DNA of 42,521 nt, from assembly GCA_965652145.1 (NCBI GenBank), contig CBFGTV010000028.1:1-42521 (forward strand). Direction: 5' to 3'. The stretch is from CBFGTV01 sp965652145. Lineage in GTDB: Bacteria > Bacillota > Clostridia > Peptostreptococcales > Natronincolaceae. The translations under genes were made by a program, and so were the position numbers. This document shows, in pieces, positions 7,283 through 15,655 of the stretch. Within the stretch, counting starts at the first letter, position 1; every line of letters begins with the position of its first letter. The notes under the pieces are model-generated. The model ran no database searches. It worked only from the letters and a program-made list of their open reading frames with translations, and was not told the DNA's origin.

Positions 7283-7996
7283 TTGAACTATCAAGGTAAG
7301 GTCTTGGTTGTGGATGATGATCCAAACATATTAGAATTAGTAAGATTATACAGTGAAAAGGAAGGCTTTGAAGTAATAGGAGCAAATAATGGAGATCTAG
7401 TATTGTCAGCTTTTAAAAGAGAAAATCCTGATGTTATTATTCTGGATATTATGCTTCCTGGGAAGGATGGATTGACCCTGTGCCATGATTTAAGAAAGAT
7501 ACGTATGATTCCCATAATCATGCTTACTGCTAAAGGCGAGGAGGCTGATCGGGTTCTGGGACTGGAAATGGGAGCTGATGACTATGTAGCAAAGCCCTTT
7601 AGTCCCAGGGAATTGGTGGCTAGGGTCAAAGCTGTACTACGTCGAACTAAAATACCTGATACATTGGGGAATGTAAATATAAAATACCCAGGACTAGAGA
7701 TTAGGCCAGATATCAGAAAAGTGTTTATTAATGATAAACAAGTGGAGGTCACACCTAAAGAGTTCGATCTGCTATATTATCTTGCACAGAATCCGCTGCG
7801 TGTCTTTTCGAGAGAAAACCTTTTGTCTGCTGTTTGGGGATATGACTATTTTGGGGATCAGCGTACGGTAGATGTTCATGTACGAAGGCTAAGAAAAAAG
7901 CTAACTCCTTTAAAGCATGAATATTTGACAACAATCTGGGGTGTCGGTTATCAATTTACCGCTCCGTCCAAATTAAAGGAAGTAGCTTATGAATAA
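7283..7996 (+). CDS. OmpR/PhoB-family response regulator
   Basis: A 237-residue transcription factor. The receiver domain (residues 6-118) has the acidic pair in VVDDDPN, the phospho-acceptor Asp55 in ILDIML, and MLTAKGEEAD and AKPF with the conserved Lys. The C-terminal winged helix (about 138-232) has EFDLLYYLAQNP and the recognition motif DQRTVDVHVRRLRKK. The start is TTG at 7283, 5 nt after GGAGGTGAT. It overlaps the kinase gene by 8 nt, so they are translationally coupled. Its location next to pgsB and the shared module upstream of both itself and the PGA hydrolase suggest it controls PGA metabolism; that link is inference. Confidence 0.93.
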   Translation: MNYQGKVLVVDDDPNILELVRLYSEKEGFEVIGANNGDLVLSAFKRENPDVIILDIMLPGKDGLTLCHDLRKIRMIPIIMLTAKGEEADRVLGLEMGADDYVAKPFSPRELVARVKAVLRRTKIPDTLGNVNIKYPGLEIRPDIRKVFINDKQVEVTPKEFDLLYYLAQNPLRVFSRENLLSAVWGYDYFGDQRTVDVHVRRLRKKLTPLKHEYLTTIWGVGYQFTAPSKLKEVAYE

Positions 7997-9548
7997 GCAT
8001 ATATCACAGGTGCAGAAGCTACTAAGAAGGCTCTTTGAAATAATCTGCAAAGTCGGATTGGCCTTTAAGCAATTTATGCTAGAGCAGTTTAATAAGAATA
8101 TTTATACAAGAGTCTTATTTTCGAATGTAATCTGCTTTGTGATCTGTCTGATTACCGTAATCATATTTTTTGACTTTTCAGTAAAGCAGGTAACCCACAG
8201 CCAGATTCAACAGGAATTATTCCGAAAGGCTAAACGAGTAAATTTTGCATTACTGCAGCAAGATCATTTAGAAAGTATGATTCTGTCTGAAAACAAAGGT
8301 ACCAACATCAACGTAACGCAACAGGAGCAGCTCAAATTTTTATCTGATCTCTTTGATGTAAAAATATTAGTCTTTGATAACAAAGGTAATATCGTAGCTA
8401 CATCTGCAAAACAAGAAATCGTACCAGGGGCCCAGGTAGATAAAAAATATATTGAGACCATCACAAGTGGTGAAACTATTTCAGAAAAAAAAATTAATCA
8501 AGAGACGGAAGAATTGGAATTTATAGCAGCCATTCCCATGGGAGACAGTAAAGATACTATTGTAAACGGTATTTTGTTAGAAGTAAAAAAATCCAATATT
8601 GATCTTAATAGAATCAGAATGCGTTCGTATCTAATACTGGGAGGAATTTTTCTACTGCTTTTTATTATAGTTGCTTCTGTCTACCAGGCCATACATATTT
8701 CCAGGCCTATTTCAAGGTTAACTACCTCTATAGCTGAACTTAACAGCGGAAACTATGTTATTCATGAGGATAATTCTAGCCTCGATGAAGTTAAGGTATT
8801 AATTAATCAATTTAATAAGCTAGCCGAAGCGATGCAAAGAATGCAGAAGGAAAATCAGAGTGTAGAAGAAGAAAGAACAAAGCTTTTTGCTGAAATATCC
8901 CATGAGCTCTGTACACCCTTAACTGCTATACAAGGCTTTGTAGAGGCTATTCAGGATGGCGTAGTTGAAGATCAGGATTTACTTGAAAAGTATCTGAAAA
9001 TTATTTATACTCAAACGATACATATAAACAGATTAGTTGATGATATGCTACAGCTAAGCCGATTAGAAACTGGCTGCATCAGTCTTAATAAACTTCCCTT
9101 TAATTTAATATCGTTGGTAGAGAAGGTTGTTGAATCTATGGAAGCAATGGCTCAATCCGTGGGTTCAACAATTATATTTGAGGAAGGCATTGACCAGGCC
9201 ATGATTATGGGCGATATCGATCGAATCGAACAGGTAATTAAAAATCTGCTGCAAAATGCCATCAATGCCACGGCTAATGGAGAAATCAAGGTTAAAGTTA
9301 AAGTCTCCGGGGGTGAGGTAATTCTCAGTATTAAGGACAATGGTACAGGAATATCCAATGAAGATTTACCCCATATTTGGGATAGATTCTATCGAAATAA
9401 GAGTCAGAAGAGCAATAATAAGCAACAGGGCAGTGGCCTTGGCTTAGTGATAGTCAAACAGCTTGTTCAGCTGCACAATGGAAAAATCGATGTGGAAAGT
9501 CAGCTTGGGGTGGGAACCACCTTTTATGTATGCTTTCCGGTTTTTTAG
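7989..9548 (+). CDS. Membrane sensor histidine kinase
   Basis: A 519-residue kinase. Helix 1 (about residues 40-62) and helix 2 (about 214-236) enclose an extracellular sensor of about 150 residues. A HAMP linker (237-290) follows, then the dimerisation domain with His305 in SHELCTPL, and the ATPase domain with N-box NLLQNAINAT, DNGTGI, and GSGLGLVI. The H-box has Cys where Arg is usual (SHELRTPL), a small deviation that need not affect function. It pairs with the response regulator just upstream. The signal is unknown; proximity to pgs genes suggests an envelope or osmotic cue, but nothing in the sensor domain shows this. Confidence 0.93.
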   Translation: MNKHISQVQKLLRRLFEIICKVGLAFKQFMLEQFNKNIYTRVLFSNVICFVICLITVIIFFDFSVKQVTHSQIQQELFRKAKRVNFALLQQDHLESMILSENKGTNINVTQQEQLKFLSDLFDVKILVFDNKGNIVATSAKQEIVPGAQVDKKYIETITSGETISEKKINQETEELEFIAAIPMGDSKDTIVNGILLEVKKSNIDLNRIRMRSYLILGGIFLLLFIIVASVYQAIHISRPISRLTTSIAELNSGNYVIHEDNSSLDEVKVLINQFNKLAEAMQRMQKENQSVEEERTKLFAEISHELCTPLTAIQGFVEAIQDGVVEDQDLLEKYLKIIYTQTIHINRLVDDMLQLSRLETGCISLNKLPFNLISLVEKVVESMEAMAQSVGSTIIFEEGIDQAMIMGDIDRIEQVIKNLLQNAINATANGEIKVKVKVSGGEVILSIKDNGTGISNEDLPHIWDRFYRNKSQKSNNKQQGSGLGLVIVKQLVQLHNGKIDVESQLGVGTTFYVCFPVF

Positions 9549-9637
9549 CATTTTTCGTCTATAATCATACCCCATGGATAATACACCGGTAATTATCCCA
9601 TAATATAATTACATTATGATAAAGGAGGGCTTTAGCC

Positions 9638-9877
9638 ATGATCCATGCAGAGGTAGCCTTATACCCATTAAAGACAACCCAGGCCAGTGAAATTATCACC
9701 AGCTCAATTAATGCCCTGGAAAATCATGGAGTAGAGTATCAGGTGGGTTCAATGGATACCCATATCCATGGAACCGAGGAACAGGTCTGGAATAGCCTCA
9801 GGGCACTTTTTAACCGGGCCAATGCATCCGGTGAGGTAAGCATGGTGGTGACCATTACCAACGCCGCCCATCATTAA
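9638..9877 (+). CDS. Small YkoF/MTH1187-type (DUF77) protein
   Basis: A 79-residue single-domain protein starting at 9638 after AAAGGAGGG. The pattern (MIHAEVALYPLKT at the N-terminus, central VEYQVGSMDTHIHG, then WNSLRALFNRA) matches the thiamine/HMP-binding YkoF fold, in which one repeat of about 80-90 residues dimerises. Members bind thiamine or pyrimidine-like ligands, and many are uncharacterised. It lies directly ahead of the PucR-controlled cyclic-amide cluster but has its own terminator, so it may be independent. Family call moderate; ligand unknown. Confidence 0.7.
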   Translation: MIHAEVALYPLKTTQASEIITSSINALENHGVEYQVGSMDTHIHGTEEQVWNSLRALFNRANASGEVSMVVTITNAAHH

Positions 9878-9894
9878 AAAGAAAAAACCTTTAG

Positions 9895-9931
9895 AAGAGC
9901 AGAATCCATTCACCAATGGACTGCTCTTTTT
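9895..9931 (+). terminator. Intrinsic terminator after the YkoF-like gene
   Basis: Outer stem AAGAGCAG (9895-9902) with CTGCTCTT (9921-9928), inner stem TCCATT/AATGGA, loop CACC, then a T-run. It separates the small gene from pucR. Confidence 0.85.
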
Positions 9932-10024
9932 CATGTTGATAATCATCATAAAAACGATTTGATTATACTAATTGGGTATAATATGCTACAATAAGATATT
10001 TCATTTTCTAAAAGGAAGGGAGTG

Positions 10025-11653
10025 ATGGCTATGACCATAACAGTGGCTTCAGTTTTAACGCTAAGCAGCTTTAAGGGAGCTCGAATTGTGGCGGGCAGCA
10101 AGGGGATTCATAATATCATCAATCATGCCTCCCTGATGGAGGTGCCAGATATCTTTAATTATGTAGATGCCAACAATCTCTTAATTACCACCCTTTACCC
10201 AATTTATAACAATGAGGAGGCAATTAAGACACTAATTCCAAAGCTGGCAGAGAAAAATCTGGCGGGAATCTGTATTAAACCTATTCGATATGTCAAAGAA
10301 ATACCGGCAATCATGCTACAACAGGCCAATGAATTGAACTTTCCGGTAATTGAGCTTCCCCCCGATGCAAATTTGTCGACCCTGGTGAATCAAATACTTG
10401 AATTAGCTTTAAATAAGCATATTAATACATTGAAGTTCAGAAACTTTGTTCATGAGGAACTGATGAATTTATTTTTAAGGGGAGCCGATATCAAGACCCT
10501 TATCGACAGTCTGGCAAAAATGGTGGGATACCCGATATTGCTGTTAGACCGGAATCGAGAAATCATCAGCCTGTCCCAGGAGCTGGAAAATCAGCAAATT
10601 TCCCTTCACCCCCTGGAAGGAAATCAGCGGGAGAATGCCGCCCTTCGTATCAAAGTGAATGACAGGGAATACCTTGGAGACCGCTACATCGAATATTCCA
10701 TCAAGGCCGGAAAAACCGGCTTTGGCTATATTGTATTACTTAAAGGAGACGGTAATAACCCTAATCTGCTGGTGGCCGTCGAGCAAGCCGCCCTATTGAT
10801 TGCCTCAGTTTTTTACAAAAACAATGCGGTATTGGAAAAGGAAAAAAACTTTCAGGATGCCTTCATTCGAGATATACTACAGGGAAAAATAAAATCCCAG
10901 CTGGAAACCATCAATAAGGCCAAGGCCTTCGGCTGGAGCTTGGAATTTCCCCAGGTTATTGGGGTGATTCGAGTGTTTGAAGAAAATGAGCTGATGAAAA
11001 AACGTCGCTATGAATATCTAATTGGTTCAGGGATTGTTGAAGGAACCTTTTCCAAAAGACTTTCCATCAATACCAATCGAATTAAAACTATTTACTTAGA
11101 CGATTCCCTGGTGGTTTTTGTGAATGCACTTTTTATTAATAGTATCAAGGAATCCTGTATGGAAATTGGAAGAAGCATTATTGAAAGCTACAAGCATGAT
11201 GGAAAGCTGGGAATCGGCATATCTGACATTATAGAAAATATTAATCGCTTTCCCCAGGCCTATCGAGAGGCCCAGGACACCTTGAATTTAGGAGCCATCC
11301 TTAACAAGGGCTCCTTTGTTAGCCATTATGACGACTATCAAATGTTTCACCTCATCAAAGAAATTAAAGAGCCCGACCTATTAAGGCGATTCATGACCGA
11401 TAGGCTTGGCCGGTTAATGGCGTATGATCAAGCCAACGAAACGGATCTGATGAACACCCTTAGGGTACTGATGGAAGAAAACTTTAATGCAAAAAGGGCA
11501 GCAGAAAGGCTTTATGTACACTACAATACCTTGAGATACCGGGTTGAAAAAATCAAAGAGCTAGGGGTTCAATTTGAAAATGGCCTTCAAATTGGTGAAT
11601 TGGTTTTAGCCTACAATATTTACCTCTGGCTAAGGGCTAATCATCAGCTTTAA
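10025..11653 (+). CDS. PucR-family transcriptional regulator of purine/ureide catabolism
   Basis: A 542-residue regulator. The N-terminal PucR domain (about 5-125) carries ARIVAGSKGIHNIINHASLM and a VPDIFNYV region. A middle GGDEF-like/linker region follows, and the C-terminal HTH_30 domain (about 480-540) has NAKRAAERLYVHYNTLRYRV, the diagnostic PucR helix-turn-helix. GTG 10022, ATG 10025 and ATG 10031 are all in frame behind AAGGAAGGGAG; I took 10025, but 10031 has equally good spacing. PucR of B. subtilis activates allantoin and purine degradation. Here it precedes the ring-opening amidohydrolase and carbamoyl genes on the same strand, separated by a terminator, and is the likely local activator. 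The effector is probably the cyclic substrate or an opened product (inference). Confidence 0.9.
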   Translation: MAMTITVASVLTLSSFKGARIVAGSKGIHNIINHASLMEVPDIFNYVDANNLLITTLYPIYNNEEAIKTLIPKLAEKNLAGICIKPIRYVKEIPAIMLQQANELNFPVIELPPDANLSTLVNQILELALNKHINTLKFRNFVHEELMNLFLRGADIKTLIDSLAKMVGYPILLLDRNREIISLSQELENQQISLHPLEGNQRENAALRIKVNDREYLGDRYIEYSIKAGKTGFGYIVLLKGDGNNPNLLVAVEQAALLIASVFYKNNAVLEKEKNFQDAFIRDILQGKIKSQLETINKAKAFGWSLEFPQVIGVIRVFEENELMKKRRYEYLIGSGIVEGTFSKRLSINTNRIKTIYLDDSLVVFVNALFINSIKESCMEIGRSIIESYKHDGKLGIGISDIIENINRFPQAYREAQDTLNLGAILNKGSFVSHYDDYQMFHLIKEIKEPDLLRRFMTDRLGRLMAYDQANETDLMNTLRVLMEENFNAKRAAERLYVHYNTLRYRVEKIKELGVQFENGLQIGELVLAYNIYLWLRANHQL

Positions 11654-11702
11654 ATGTATATTAATCACAATTAAAAACGTTTTCCAGCGGCGCTTGATTG
11701 GC

Positions 11703-11732
11703 AACAGGTGACAATTAAGTGCCTGTTTTTTT
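11703..11732 (+). terminator. Intrinsic terminator after pucR
   Basis: A 6-bp stem AACAGG (11703-11708) with CCTGTT (11722-11727), followed by a run of T. It isolates pucR from the catabolic operon. Confidence 0.65.
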
Positions 11733-11780
11733 GTCTAAATATTATGATGACTCTGAAAAACCACCATGATATGATTTGAG

Positions 11781-11851
11781 TAAACCAAAGGTTTAATTTA
11801 AAGATATGTTTTGAAGGACTTTTGCAAATAATACAGATATTACAATTGCAA
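11781..11851 (+). promoter_or_regulatory. Dyad-rich promoter region of the ring-opening operon, possible PucR sites
   Basis: Two dyads lie just ahead of the amidohydrolase gene. The first is TAAACC-AAA-GGTTTA at 11781-11795, a perfect 6-bp-arm repeat. The second is TTGCAA-A-TAATA-CAGA-TATTA-CAA-TTGCAA at 11822-11851. They would suit operator sites for the PucR regulator or a promoter region. No experimental consensus was used; this is pattern only. Confidence 0.4.
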
Positions 11852-11884
11852 TGAAAACCAGAGGGATTAGAAAGGATGAGTTCA

Positions 11885-12988
11885 ATGATGGATGTAAACG
11901 TATTCAAAATTTCCATGGCTGCACCCGATGATGTCACAGGACTAAAAAAGCTTATTGACCAGGGGGAAATTGACCCCCGGGATATTGTAGCCATTCTTGG
12001 AAAAACCGAAGGGAACGGTTGTGTCAATGACTTTACAAGGGGCTTCACCACAATGGCCTTTAGAACTTATCTGGCTGAAGTGCTGAATATACCCGGTGAG
12101 GAAATTGAAAAACGAGTTGCCTTTGTTATGTCGGGGGGCACCGAGGGAGTCATGTCACCCCATGCCACAATCTTTACAAAATCAGAAGTACAAGCAGAGG
12201 CCCAGGCTGGAAAATCCCTGGCCATTGGCGTTGGATTCACCAGAGATTTTTTGCCGGAAGAGATGGGAACCCTGGTGATGGTGGAAGAAGTGAAGAAGGT
12301 TGTACTAGAGCTGATTAAATCTGCAGGGATAGAGGACAAAAAAGATGTTCACTTTGTTCAAATTAAATGTCCCCTGCTAACCTCTGACAGAATCATAGAT
12401 GCCCAAAGGAGAGGTAAAAAAGTTGTTGTAGAGGATACCTATAAGTCAATGGGCTATACAAGGGGAGCATCGGCCCTTGGGGTAGCCGTTGCCCTGGATG
12501 AAGTGGAAGCCGACGCTGTAACGGAAGATTCCATTCTAAAGGACTGGTCGCTGTACTCACAGGTTGCTTCCACCTCTGCCGGGGTAGAGCTATTAAACTG
12601 TGAAATTATCCTAATGGGTAACTCTCAAAAATCTGTAAGTAAATATCGTATTGGCCATAGTATCATGAAGGACGCCATAGACCTGGAGGGGGTAATAGAG
12701 GCCATTAAAGACAGTGGACTGGCAGTCAATCAATTACCCACTGAAGATGACAAGAAAAAAATTATTAATATTCTGGCTAAGGCAGAGGCTTCCCCCGATG
12801 GCTATGTAAGGGGAAGAAGAAATACGATGCTGACAGATTCAGATATTAACCATACCCGACATGCAAGGGCTGTCGTAAATGGTGTAATTGCCTCCATTGT
12901 TGGTGACCCCATGGTCTATGTCTCTGGAGGGGCAGAGCATCAAGGCCCAGCAGGAGGCGGACCTGTGGCCGTTATCATTGAAAAATAA
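11885..12988 (+). CDS. Ring-opening amidohydrolase (cyanuric acid hydrolase / barbiturase family)
   Basis: A 367-residue enzyme; known AtzD and barbiturase proteins are about 360-370. ATG 11885 lies 8 nt after AAAGGA, whereas ATG 11876 overlaps the ribosome site. The three-repeat fold of the family uses three Ser-Lys pairs, and candidates are visible. Lysines are in GKTEGNG (about residue 40), QIKCPLL (about 162) and AKAEASPDG. Serines are in VMSGGTEG (about 83), ASTSAG and VSGGAEHQGPAGGG near the C-terminus. The enzyme hydrolyses a cyclic imide: cyanuric acid to carboxybiuret/biuret, or barbiturate to ureidomalonate. Sequence alone does not tell which. It heads an operon with two permeases and a carbamoyltransferase/carbamate kinase set, implying the opened ureide yields carbamoyl phosphate. 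No biuret or allophanate hydrolase is present. Confidence 0.9.
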   Translation: MMDVNVFKISMAAPDDVTGLKKLIDQGEIDPRDIVAILGKTEGNGCVNDFTRGFTTMAFRTYLAEVLNIPGEEIEKRVAFVMSGGTEGVMSPHATIFTKSEVQAEAQAGKSLAIGVGFTRDFLPEEMGTLVMVEEVKKVVLELIKSAGIEDKKDVHFVQIKCPLLTSDRIIDAQRRGKKVVVEDTYKSMGYTRGASALGVAVALDEVEADAVTEDSILKDWSLYSQVASTSAGVELLNCEIILMGNSQKSVSKYRIGHSIMKDAIDLEGVIEAIKDSGLAVNQLPTEDDKKKIINILAKAEASPDGYVRGRRNTMLTDSDINHTRHARAVVNGVIASIVGDPMVYVSGGAEHQGPAGGGPVAVIIEK

Positions 12989-13020
12989 TAAAGTGAAGGA
13001 ATTAGAAAGGGGGAAAATCG

Positions 13021-14274
13021 ATGGAACTATTAATTAGTGTACTGCCCTTGATTGTAATTCTGGTCATGCTGTTTATGAAAAAGCACATGCTGTTTGCTGG
13101 CCTTGTGGGCGGAATCCTGGCAATGATCTTCGGTAGAATTTCCATCGGAGAAGCATCAGGAATATTCATCGGCGGTATATCCAATATGCTCAGTATCACC
13201 GTTCCAATCCTTTATGCCGCAGCCGCCGTTATGGTTTCTAAGGCCGGCAGTATCCAGGCACTGGTAGAGCTGGCCAAGCGAGGCTTAAAGGGTAAAATCA
13301 GTATTCTAGCCGGTATCATCGTGCTGATCCAGGCCTTTGCCACCTATATGGCAGGGATGGGGGCAGGAAACACCATGGTAACAGCCCCGCTAATGGCCGC
13401 AGCCCTTGGGGCCATACCAGAGGTTGTGGCAGCCATGGCCATCGCCACGGCAGTCGGGTTTACCACTTCGCCGGCCTCCACTGAAACCATTTTAGCCGCA
13501 GAAAGTGCCGGTAGAGAGGTGGCAGCCCATGCCACAGCCATGATGCCCTACACCATAGCCTTCTATATACTGGCTGCCCTGCTGGCAGTCTACGGAGTCT
13601 ACAAGCGAGGTGCTATGATTCAGGCTGGAAAGGAAGATACCAAGCATCAGGAATCAGAATCCACCTCTGTATTGATTAAAAAGGCAATTCCAGCCATAGC
13701 CCTTTTGACCATGGTGGTGGCAGGGAGCTATATTAACACATTAATTGGAATCAGCTTATTCTCACCAGCTACTTCCGTAATTATAACTGCTGTCTTAACC
13801 GTTCTATTGACACCTTTAAATACTGATGAGACTTCGGAGGCCTTAATAGAGGGTTCGAGATTTATTTTGACAACACTCTTTGCTGTGGGGATATTTTTAT
13901 CCTTCATCAATATGATTGCTGAATTAGGCACCTTTCAACAATTGGCAGCCCTTGTAGACAAGGCACCTCAACCAATCATTGTGCCGGCAGCGATAATTGT
14001 GGCCTTCTTAATCGCCATCCCCTCAGGGGCCTTCACCGCCGGGGTATTGACCTTAATTTTACCAACCCTGTCAGTGCTGGGGCTACCCTCTGAAGCCATG
14101 GGCTTTGTTGCCATCGCCACGGGGCTGGGAACCCAGATCAGCCCGGTTCAAATTAACGTAGCGGCCTTGGCAAAGGGCTTTGATCTGGAAATCATTGATA
14201 TTATTAAAGGAAATTTAAAATATGTATTAGGGGCACTGGTTCTCTTAATTATTTTAGCAGTGATAATAGTATAA
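13021..14274 (+). CDS. Ion-transporter-superfamily permease (CitM/GntP/Dcu-like organic anion carrier)
   Basis: A 417-residue polytopic membrane protein with about 11-12 hydrophobic helices and a cytoplasmic break near residue 200 (GKEDTKHQESES). Each half has a re-entrant-type Ser/Gly/Thr-rich motif, VGFTTSPASTETI near 140 and IPSGAFTAGV near 338, a hallmark of the IT superfamily. The ATG at 13021 follows GAAAGGGGGAAAATCG, and the amidohydrolase gene ends 32 nt upstream. It probably moves an organic anion connected with the pathway, for example importing the substrate or exporting the acid left after carbamoyl removal. Family assignment is general; substrate is inferred from neighbours only. 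Confidence 0.75.
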   Translation: MELLISVLPLIVILVMLFMKKHMLFAGLVGGILAMIFGRISIGEASGIFIGGISNMLSITVPILYAAAAVMVSKAGSIQALVELAKRGLKGKISILAGIIVLIQAFATYMAGMGAGNTMVTAPLMAAALGAIPEVVAAMAIATAVGFTTSPASTETILAAESAGREVAAHATAMMPYTIAFYILAALLAVYGVYKRGAMIQAGKEDTKHQESESTSVLIKKAIPAIALLTMVVAGSYINTLIGISLFSPATSVIITAVLTVLLTPLNTDETSEALIEGSRFILTTLFAVGIFLSFINMIAELGTFQQLAALVDKAPQPIIVPAAIIVAFLIAIPSGAFTAGVLTLILPTLSVLGLPSEAMGFVAIATGLGTQISPVQINVAALAKGFDLEIIDIIKGNLKYVLGALVLLIILAVIIV

Positions 14275-14332
14275 GCCCACAGGTTTTTCTATTCTGATAA
14301 CCAGATTGAAGGCCGATTGGAGGTGGTCTATG

Positions 14333-15628
14333 ATGGAGAAAAAATCCACGCAAATAGACATAATTTATGGAATTGAGGATAAACCAAGGCTCCCAAAGGG
14401 AATTCCCCTTGCCCTACAGCATATATTGGCCATGTTTACTGCCAATATCACCGTTCCATTGTTATTGGCGGGGCTTTTGGGGATGGGTAATACAGAAAGT
14501 ACCTTTTTGATTCAATGTGCCCTCTTGGTGGCAGGGGTAACAACCCTTTTGCAGATTAGAAAAAATAAATTAATTGGGTCGGGCCTCCCCATTGTAATGG
14601 GAACCAGCAATGCCTTTTTACCCACAGTGCTGGCCATTGGCAGGCAATACGGTATTGGTGCCGTCTACGGTGCCGCCTTTGTAGGGGGATTCTTTGAAGC
14701 CTTCCTGGGGAAAAACCTGATTCGTTTAAAAAAAATATTTACCCCCTTGGTTTCAGGAATTGTAGTATTGACCATTGGGCTGACCTTAATTCCCGTTGGC
14801 ATCAGACAGGCTGCAGGAGGAAGCGAAGATATGGGGAATCCTGTCAACCTTTTGATTGCCGGACTGGTTTTAATCGTGATTATTATATTCAATCAAAGCA
14901 GAAGTAAATTTTTGAAATCCACATCAATACTGTTGGGGCTTTTGGTGGGCTATCTTGCTTCGCATCTATTGGGGTTGATTGATTTTTCCCCGGTGGCTCA
15001 AGCCAGCTGGGTTTCGGTACCCATGCCCTTGCAGTATGAATGGCGCTTTGAACCGGCTGCCATAATGGCAATGATGTTTATGTATGTTGCCACCGCCATC
15101 GAAACCATCGGTGACATATCGGCCTTAACAGCCGGTGCCGAGGGGCGGGAGGCCACCCAGGGAGAAATGAGCGGCGGGGTGATGGCCGATGGATTGGCCA
15201 GCAGCTTTGCAGCCCTCTTTAATGCCTTTCCCAATACCTCCTATTCTCAAAATATAGGGGTTGTGAGCTTAACCGGGGTATTTAGCAGACACGTGGTGAA
15301 GATTGGCGCCTTTATCCTCATTATCCTTTCCCTGCTGCCCAAATTCAGCGCCCTGATTTCCATTATGCCTGGGCCTGTACTGGGCGGGGCCTCCGTTGCC
15401 ATGTTCTCCATGGTGGCGGTTTCGGGTCTTTCCCTCCTAAGGGAAGTCAGGTACGACAGCCGTAATCTACTGATTATTGCCGTCTCCCTGGGAATCGGCC
15501 TTGGGTTAAACATGGTACCAGAAACAGTACAATATCTTCATCAGGATTTACAGCTATTTTTAACTTCAGGAGTCGTACCGGCATCCCTGGTGGCCATTGC
15601 CATGGATCAGCTTCTGCCCCGGCAGTAA
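14333..15628 (+). CDS. Nucleobase:cation symporter-2 (xanthine/uracil permease family)
   Basis: A 431-residue NCS2 transporter with about 14 helices. Typical features are the N-terminal PLALQHILAMFTANITVPLL and a TM3 region with GSGLPIVMGTSNAF. The conserved TM8 region reads ATAIETIGDISA (Glu near 258), followed by a TM10 stretch NTSYSQNIGVV. These carry the substrate-binding Glu and Gln/Asn of UraA/UapA-type carriers. ATG 14333 sits 6 nt after GGAGGTGG; ATG 14330 is equally possible. It is the likely importer of the cyclic ureide or triazine opened by the amidohydrolase, since barbiturate and cyanurate resemble uracil and xanthine. Family strong; substrate inferred. Confidence 0.9.
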   Translation: MEKKSTQIDIIYGIEDKPRLPKGIPLALQHILAMFTANITVPLLLAGLLGMGNTESTFLIQCALLVAGVTTLLQIRKNKLIGSGLPIVMGTSNAFLPTVLAIGRQYGIGAVYGAAFVGGFFEAFLGKNLIRLKKIFTPLVSGIVVLTIGLTLIPVGIRQAAGGSEDMGNPVNLLIAGLVLIVIIIFNQSRSKFLKSTSILLGLLVGYLASHLLGLIDFSPVAQASWVSVPMPLQYEWRFEPAAIMAMMFMYVATAIETIGDISALTAGAEGREATQGEMSGGVMADGLASSFAALFNAFPNTSYSQNIGVVSLTGVFSRHVVKIGAFILIILSLLPKFSALISIMPGPVLGGASVAMFSMVAVSGLSLLREVRYDSRNLLIIAVSLGIGLGLNMVPETVQYLHQDLQLFLTSGVVPASLVAIAMDQLLPRQ

Positions 15629-15655
15629 ACACAAAAATTGAAGGGAGGGATTACA

